A stretch of DNA of 64,000 nucleotides, taken from assembly GCF_000283155.1 (NCBI RefSeq), contig NW_004454182.1:1310522-1374521 (forward strand), in the 5' to 3' direction. Shown piece by piece: positions 57,276-64,000 of this stretch. The notes beneath the pieces are model-generated. The model saw only the letters and a list, made by a program, of their open reading frames with translations. It was not told where the DNA came from and searched no databases. A program made the position numbers and the translations under genes. The stretch is from Ceratotherium simum simum (lineage: Eukaryota; Chordata; Mammalia; Perissodactyla; Rhinocerotidae). Within the stretch, counting starts at the first letter, position 1. The number at the start of each line of letters is the position of its first letter.

Positions 57276-58329
57276 CTCATGTAAGATCAGAACCTCCATT
57301 GTTTGTTGAGGAGTAGATATTGTAACACCTATAACATGTACATATAACCTATATAGCTACATATGGCTTATAACTGTCAACAAACATTTAATATATTTTA
57401 TGGAAATAAGGTTTTTGACAGAGGTTCCTAGACACATGATTTGGAAGTTATGTATAGTGCATCTTTTAAGAGTATTAGCTAAAATTAAAAAGGGTATTGT
57501 AGTTAAGATTAGTTTACTAATCAACTCATCAGTTGAATCTATTAGATATATGTCACTAAAATATACAACTGTAAAACCTACAAATTATTCTGTATATTTT
57601 GGTGATAAACATTGAGAAACATTAGTCATTTATATAACATGTTCTTTTTTTTCTATCAACAGCCAAGGCATATAAATAAATAGATATTTATTAAGTTACA
57701 ATGATAAAAAAATAACTATCTGAAATTAGGATGACTCTACCATCAAACTTAATTTTTGCTATTTTTTTTAGGGCAGCCTACACAATAAGAGAAAAATCAA
57801 TCTAAAAAGTCAAAATTACACCATTTTCAGGGACACATTAATGATTGGAACTTTCAGCCACATAATGTTTATAAAATTGGCTAATCCAATGTATTTCTAA
57901 TTTGCAAGTCACGTACCTGTCCCTCACCGTGAACATGGTGTTCTTTGTCTTTAGCCACCCAAAATCACCAGTGTTGATAATTCATCAACTGTCTAGTCTC
58001 TAACCATGCCACCAACCTCAGGCACCTGCGCTGTGAATGGAAACTCAACATATTTTACGTAATCAATTCAGCCAGTGTTAGACATACATGATAGCATGAA
58101 GAGGGGCAGGTGGAAAAGACAACTTGGAACCAGGGCAGAAATGGACATACGTGGAAGAGACTGTAGTTGCCCGCCTTAACAACCACCTCTCCCTTCTCCT
58201 TACTGACACCACCTAAGGTGACAATGTTCTCAGTCATAGGGCCATATATTTCCCAGACTCACTGGAAGCTAGTTTTTACAATGTAACCAAGTTCAGTTAA
58301 TGAATGTAATCAGAAGTGTTATGGGGAAC
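57276..58329. other. Unique AT-rich DNA
   Basis: About 1 kb with no gene or named repeat. A 71-codon frame at 57400-57615 has no domain. Confidence 0.5.
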
Positions 58330-59619
58330 TTTCAGGGTGTTTAATTGAAAGGCAGTGGATGGAAATTACACTTCTGGGTAGGATAGATTAGATAGCAACA
58401 GAACAGCACTTCTGCTGAAAATAACTGTAAAACCAGATAAAATACAGAAGTAAGTGTTTCATGGCAGTCAAGAGACAACAAGAACTGAGAAAAGAGAGCT
58501 GAAGAAAGATTGTCAGGAGCTCAGCTGAGCTGGGAGAAAGATGAGCTGTCAGGTATTGAATAGCTGATTACAGCAACAAGCCAAAAATAAAAACGGTAAG
58601 CCTTTAATCACTTGCTGAGATGGTATAAGCAAGAGAAAAGTCAGCTCCCTGATTCCATTTTCCCCCACGGGCTGGTGCACCAGCTGAAGGTCAGGTGGAT
58701 TGGTGCAGAGGTGGGAGTTGCTGCACAGTTGAGGGAGCCGTGAACAAAAGGCTCCTGAAATTTTATGGACATAGGGTTGGGGAGAGGGGAGGGGGGAGGG
58801 TAGGAGTGGAAAAGTACTGGGTACCAAGTCATAGAGTTTTGGAAAAGTGTCTTGGTTCTCCCCTCCTCCCCACATAAAGAGACCTAGGCAGAGATGCTTG
58901 AAGAAGACCTTGGCCCAAGGCCTAAGATAAATAGATCTAGGAATGAAGGCACCGGGGCTAGGTATTTAAATATGTGAAGAGCATCGCCAGCCAGAGAGGC
59001 TTGAGTCCTTGACTGTGACTCCCTTCGGAGACTTCAATGCATTGGCTGTGCACCAAATTTGGTGTGAGGAGGGTAGCTTTCCCCTTTGAGGTCTGTCGGG
59101 GAAAAACTTTGTAATCGCCTATGGTCAGGCTTGAAAAAGCACACAGGTGTTTAATCAGGAGCCAGACTCCTCAGAGGTGAAATAATTTCTGCATGGATTA
59201 TACTGTGGGGTCAATGGATGACTCCAGGCAGGAACAGGAGGCTCAGAATCTAAGTTTGAGTCCACAGGATGCTGCTGGAGGATAGAGGAATCAACAGAGT
59301 TATGGTGGAATTTGGCAGCCACAAACATGCAGTCATTTTCCTCTCAAAATATTTGCCAAATTCTAAGCTCCATGGGAGAGGATATTTAAAAATCAGGTGG
59401 AAAGCCTCTGAAAGGCATAAGAGAGCTATCAATAGTCTTGTAAGACAATGATTATAGTTTAGCACCTGAAACTGGGAGGGGTCATGGAGACTACCCAAAC
59501 TTCTTGATTGAGTGCAGGTCAAACTGGAAGTAGAATAAGTGTTAGTGGGGCTGCAATGCAACTGTGACTCAGAACAGTTCTAGTTCAGCCTCTATTGCTT
59601 TAGCATAGCAGGAGAAAGA
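58330..59619 (+). mobile_element. Probable L1M 5'-UTR-like segment
   Basis: Sequence resembling the old-L1 5' portion ('acttctgctgaaaataactgtaaaaccagataaaatac', 'gagctcagctgagctgggag') leads into clearer L1M at 59620. A G-rich spot (gggagaggggaggggggagggt) lies near 58778-58801. The assignment rests mainly on continuity with the downstream L1M. Confidence 0.4.
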
Positions 59620-61012
59620 AAAATACTGTCTGGAGGAATATATCATCACCTTAAATGTTTGCAATTTTTTACTACAGAATAACTAGTATTTAATAAAAAT
59701 TGCTAGACCACCAAATCAGTATCAGGACCAAAAATAAAGTTAAATAAATAAAATAGATCACAATGATTGAGACACTGGTTCTACCTGAGAAGGACTTCAA
59801 AATAATTATGATTGGTATATTACAATACTAGAAAAAAAGATGAAAAGATAGAGATTTCAGCAGAGAATTGGCATCTATAAAAGGAAAGAAATAGACTTCT
59901 AGAACTGAAAATAAATTATCAAAGAATGGTTATATCCAAGAATGAAGATAGCAGAAGAGAAAATAAGTGAAACTGATATGTTAATACGAAACTTAAAGGT
60001 AAAGTACAGAGAGAAAAAAAGAACATTAAAAATAGGACACTTGTAGGAGATTTGTGAGACAAATGAAAAGGTCTCATATACATGTAACTAGAATCCTAAA
60101 AGGAGAGAAGGAAAATTAAGGCAGAGGCAATATTTTAAAAGATAATGGCAAGAATTCTGCAAAACGTCAAACAACAGATTAAAGAAATTCTGCAATAGAG
60201 GAAAGATAAATACAGAGAAACCCACTATCCTAATAAGACCACAGGAGAGCAAAGACAGTGAAAATTGTTAAGCAACGTGAGAGAAAGAAACATTATCTTC
60301 AAAGAAACAACAATAAGACACACAGCTGGCTTCTCAAGAGGAACTATGGAAATTATAAGATAATAGTGTGACATATTCAAAGTGCCAAAAGAGACTCACT
60401 GCCAATATAGAGTCCGTCAGCAAAAGGTCCTTCAAAAACGAGGTGAAATACAGATGTCTTCAGAGAGAATATGAGATCATGAAAAGAAACACCAAATGGT
60501 GTTCATCAGGTAGAAGAAAATATATCCTAGCAAGGAAAATAGAAATGCAGTAAAAATGAAATACATTTAAAAAATAAACAAGAAAATATAAATGAATATT
60601 GACTGTAAACAAAACAATAATTGTAGTGTCTTGATTGAAATAACACTTGAGTATAAAAATGCATGACAATGATTTTACAAAAGGTTGAGAAGGGTAAATA
60701 GAGTTAAAGTGTTCTAAGGTTCCAGCATAATAAGGGGAAGTATAAAAGCAGTGATTTTTTTCAGATTGTAATATGTCAGAGTTGCATGTAATTATTATGG
60801 TTATTACTAAAAGAGCAGTAAAAGTAAGTTTAATAATTTAATAGAGCAAAATGGAATAATAAAGTATTTTATTATAAAAGAGTCAAGAAAGAAAAGGGAA
60901 CATAAAACAGGTGTGTTAAACTAAAAACAAATAGTGGTAGAGCAGATATGAACCCAAATACGTCAGTAATTATATTAAAAGTAAATTAATTAACTTCTCC
61001 AATGAAAAGACT
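59620..61012 (+). mobile_element. Old L1M, region upstream of ORF2
   Basis: Sense landmarks: 'acctgagaaggacttcaaaataattatg', 'gaactgaaaataaattatcaaag', 'cacagctggcttctcaagaggaactatggaaatta', 'tattcaaagtgccaaaagag', 'ccttcaaaaacgaggtgaaatacag' and 'acccaaatacgtcagtaattatattaaaagtaaat'. The L1 text stops at about 61012, where retroviral sequence begins. Confidence 0.7.
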
Positions 61013-62059
61013 CAGGTGTCAAGGAGCACAAAGCCATGTGTCTGCTGAGAATCACGTGGAGGGACAACATTTTTATGGCTCTGTTGGATACAGGGGCTCA
61101 AGTCACAATCCTACCTGTTCCCATGGGGGAAGGAGACACCCAAATTCCACTGGTGAAGTTTGGGCAGAGTTCACAGAGGGAAAAGGAAGCAAATGTGACC
61201 TCGTGGGTGAGGCTTTTTGGGCTATTCAGTGTACTATCATTGCTTCTCCATCTGCGACTGATGTGCCGTATGGTTGAACTTCTCTGTTCTGCATGTGCCA
61301 CAGGAGATTCTTCTGATGTGGAAGTGCTGTGTGTTGAGAAGTGGTAGGGAGACACTTCCCTGCCATTCACCATCGGTAGGAGTGTCAGAGGACAATGTGA
61401 GTGCCTCTATGGTCTTATTTTAATGTCTTCCGTATATTGATGATGTCCTGCTGGTTGGCAAGTCAGAAGCTTCAGTGACAATAGCCCTGACTCTGGAGAT
61501 ATCACACCTATGCTCTCAGAGGTGGCTGATAAACTCCAAAAACGTTCAGGAGCTTGCTCTATGATTAAAGTTTCTTGGGACCATATGGGTGGACTTGCAA
61601 CATTTAATCCTTCTGGCAGTCAGGGAAAAACTGATGTCTTTTCAGCCTTCCACCCCCAAAAGGAAAACCTTCAAACTTATTGGACTCTTTGAGTGCCTCA
61701 CTGGGGCATTCTATTTGGTCATTTATGTTGGGTGACATGAAAATCATCACCCTATGAATGGGTTCCAATTCAACAGGCTTGGAAGCTATCCAGCAAACTG
61801 AAGCTTCTACCATTGGGACCCCACAATTTTCATGACCCCTTTGAGCTATAAATCTTTGTGACTAATGATTTTGCTGATTGGATCCTCTGGTTCTCCTTTG
61901 AGTTTAGAATTTCCAATGCCCCTGACAGTTACCAGGTGCACTCCTTATGAAAAGCAGCCTTTAGTTTGCTACTTGGCTCTTGTAAAAATTGAATCTCTGA
62001 TCTATGGAGGCTCTATGACTCTCCAATCTGACATTTTGGGGTGGGATTTTGGGGTTTAA
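61013..62059 (+). mobile_element. Decayed ERV pol fragment (protease, RT, RNase H)
   Basis: Pieces of an endogenous retrovirus pol gene occur in the right order. A protease-like segment carries the aspartyl motif LLDTGAQ (about 61078-61098, frame 1). A reverse transcriptase catalytic motif of the YIDD type starts at 61433 (frame 2). An RNase H-like stretch lies at about 61950-62040 (frame 2). The sequence between protease and RT is far too short for the missing half of RT, so a large deletion is present. Frame changes and stops separate the parts, so the gene is dead. No LTR, gag or env is seen at either side, and both flanks are L1M. Class I-like by general appearance, not proven. Confidence 0.8.
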
Positions 62060-62622
62060 ATCAACCATCTTGTTGTTTATTGTTCACTTATCTCATCTGT
62101 TCTTTATTCCTTTTCCTCTTTTTTTGTATGAATCAAGTATTTTTTTATAATGCCATTATTTTTCCTTGCTTGGCTCCCTTCCTATAACACTGTATAATGT
62201 TCTTTTCATGGTTGCTTTAGGGTTTATAGTGTACATCTTTAATTTATTACAGTCTACTTGAAGTAATATTATATTCCTTTATGTATAGTGTAAGCACCTT
62301 AAAATAATATACTCCCATTTCTTCTCTCTCAGCTCTGTGCTATTGTCAGACATTTTACTGCTATATATGCTATATATCTCATTACATTTTTATTTTTCTG
62401 GCTTTAAGCAGTCTATTATCTTTTAAAGAGATTCATAGAATAAAGACAAAAAATCTTTATATTTACCCATATTGTTACCGTTTCTGGTGCTTTTTATTCT
62501 TTTGTGTAAATTCATATTTCTTTCTGATATCATTTTTTTCTACTTGAAAGAAGGACTGCCTTTGCTATTTCTTCTAGTGAAGAACTGTGGGTGATGAGTT
62601 CTTTAAGCTTTTGTATATGTGA
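62060..62622 (-). mobile_element. Old L1M (antisense)
   Basis: Antisense landmarks: 'ggttgctttagggtttatagtgtacatctttaatttattacag', 'gtatagtgtaagcacctt', 'ctggctttaagcagtctattatcttttaaagag' and 'gatgagttctttaagcttttgta'. It corresponds to roughly the same L1M region that lies in sense orientation at 60640-61010. Confidence 0.65.
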
Positions 62623-63305
62623 CCACACAGAATGCTGGCGAGAATGTAGAGCAGCTGAAGTTCCGTGTACTGCTGGAGGGAATGTAAAAGGTACAATCAC
62701 ACTGGAAAACTGACAGTTTCTTAGAAAGTTTAACGAACACCTCCCACCTGATCCACCCGTTCCACTTTTAGGTGTTTGCCCAAGAGAAACAAAACTTCAT
62801 GTCCAAAGATTCGATATACAAACGTTCCTAGTATCCTTGTTTATAATGACCCAAACAGGAGATAACCTAAATATTTATCAACAGGAGAATGGTTAAACAA
62901 ATTGTGGCATATCTACAACCAAGGAATACTACTCAGCAATAAAAAGAAATGATTATTGATATACACAACAATAAAGATACATTTCAAAATCATTATTCTG
63001 AATGAAAGAAGTCAGGCAGAGAGAGTGCATACTGTATGATTCTATGCATATAAAGTTCTGGAAAATTCAAACTAATCTATAGTGACAGAAAGCAGATCAG
63101 TGATTGCCTGGGATTGGGAGTTGAGAGAGGGTTGGATTACAAAGGGGAATAAGGAAACTTTCTAGTATAATTGAAACGTTCAACATCTTTATTGTGATGA
63201 TGGTTTTACGGGCATAAATATGTCAAAAATGATCAAATTGTGCAACTTAAATATGTAAAGTTTATTGTATTTTATATTTCAATATGAATCAAATAAAATT
63301 ATATC
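62623..63305 (+). mobile_element. L1M ORF2 end and 3' UTR (sense)
   Basis: 'ggcgagaatgtagagcagctg', 'tgtttgcccaagagaaac', 'acctaaatatttatcaacaggagaatgg' and 'ggaatactactcagcaataaaaag' give the ORF2 C-terminal region. 'gattgcctgggattgggag' and 'gtgatgatggttttacggg' followed by 'gtttattgtattttatatttcaatatg' give the L1ME-type 3' UTR. It joins the antisense L1M at 62622 head to head. Confidence 0.78.
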
Positions 63306-63532
63306 AGTTTTCATTTTGATAATCTTGCACTCAGTGTTTATACTATATTAAATATCAAAATGAAAATGTCAACATTTAATACAATTTTTCTATACTTGCT
63401 ACTTGATACTTTCTACTTTTTCTCCTTAAATTATTTAATTTTTACATAAATGTTGGTAGGTTAAAGTTGCTTATGATTTGGGCACACTGGAATTTTTTAA
63501 TCTTTTTTATATCTTCAGCTATACATATAAAT

Positions 63533-63755
63533 TAGTGGTTCTCAACTAAGAGTGGGGTGTGATTTCGCCCCTTTCCCCTCAAGGGGACATTTGGCAGTGT
63601 CTGCAGACATTTTTGGTGTCACAACGGGGAGATGCTCCTGGCATCTAGTGGGCAGAGGCCAAAATGCTACTAAATATTCTACAATGCACAGCGCAGCCCC
63701 CACAACAAAGAATTATGAGCTCAAATGTCTGTAGTGCCAAGGTTGAGAAACCTTG
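63533..63755 (-). mobile_element. Complete MER20 DNA transposon with 8-bp target duplication
   Basis: The reverse complement follows MER20 (non-autonomous hAT-Charlie, about 219 bp) end to end: terminal 'caaggtttctcaaccttggcac', 'ttctttgttgtgggggctg', 'gcattgtagaatatttagtagca' and 'gacaccaaaaatgtctgcagac'. The other end is 'gttgagaaccacta'. Perfect 8-base repeats atataaat abut both ends (63525-63532 and 63756-63763), as expected for hAT insertion. MER20 copies have been reported as cAMP/progesterone-responsive regulatory elements in uterine decidual cells. Nothing shows activity here. Confidence 0.9.
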
Positions 63756-64000
63756 ATATAAATTATTAATTATTTATTTATTTCATACGTTGAATGGTAA
63801 AGAAACAAATAGAAATTAATTAATATAGGAAAAAATCTATTTCAAATGCAGAAAAATACAAATAAATAATAATTTAATTTTGTTTCCTAGTAATAGAATA
63901 AAGTGCAAGTTTATAATTGAAGCTACTTTAGGTAGTCCACATATTTAGTATAATGCAATTTTGTGGCACATTTTTAAAATAAAAACTGCATTTTCATTTC

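Noticed and set aside
61013..62059. A functional or domesticated retroviral protease
   Set aside because: The DTG motif survives, but the frame ends soon after, the rest of pol is deleted and frameshifted, and no sign of constraint can be read from one sequence.

Overview
This window looks like a gene-free, AT-rich stretch of a placental mammal's nuclear genome, most likely a perissodactyl (horse, or possibly rhinoceros or tapir). The best clue is about twenty copies and fragments of a tRNA-derived SINE of the equine repetitive element (ERE) type. They start with GGGGCCGGCCC-like sequence, carry a tRNA-like B box (GGTTCGGATCC), and end in 'gatgttagctcaggg..aatcttcctca' or 'ctggggctttggggg' tails. 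L1 3' ends ending in 'acctgaaatttatacaatg..' fit the same group. No bacterial-type gene, tRNA, rRNA or CRISPR array is present, and I find no convincing protein-coding gene. The open reading frames are short (at most about 144 codons) and lie in transposon remnants, SINEs or unremarkable unique DNA.

Layout. 1-9.1 kb: AT-rich unique DNA with one MIR and an ancient L1-like stretch. 9.1-12.2 kb: L1-rich, with a young-looking L1 whose 5' part is inverted, a short L1 tail and an old L1M in antisense. 12.2-29 kb: unique DNA with seven ERE SINEs, MIR and L2 pieces, a hAT fragment and the first copy of an unrecognised 292-bp element. 28.6-32.7 kb: a probable antisense ERV solo LTR, a CpG-rich SINE and the second copy of the 292-bp element. 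34-37.7 kb: SINEs including a nested pair, and an L1M ORF2 relic. 39.7-45.6 kb: two near-complete MaLR (MLT1-type) LTRs in opposite orientation, and a 5'-truncated L1 with a target-site duplication. 46.9-47.5 kb: a SINE interrupted by a 100-N assembly gap, with signs of local misassembly. 47.5-51 kb: the longest stretch with no recognised repeat. 51-63.3 kb: old L1M sequence interrupted by SINEs and by a decayed retroviral pol fragment. 63.5 kb: a complete MER20 DNA transposon with its 8-bp target duplication.

Nothing here works together as a pathway. The content is a layered record of insertions: ancient MIR, L2, L1M and MER, then MaLR LTRs and an ERV, then ERE SINEs and younger L1s. The observations most worth following up are the paired 292-bp element (one copy flanked by 15-bp direct repeats), the gap-associated 80-bp perfect duplication, and the clean L1 5' inversion. 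Repeat family names come from remembered consensus sequences and were not checked with RepeatMasker. All identity estimates were made by eye.
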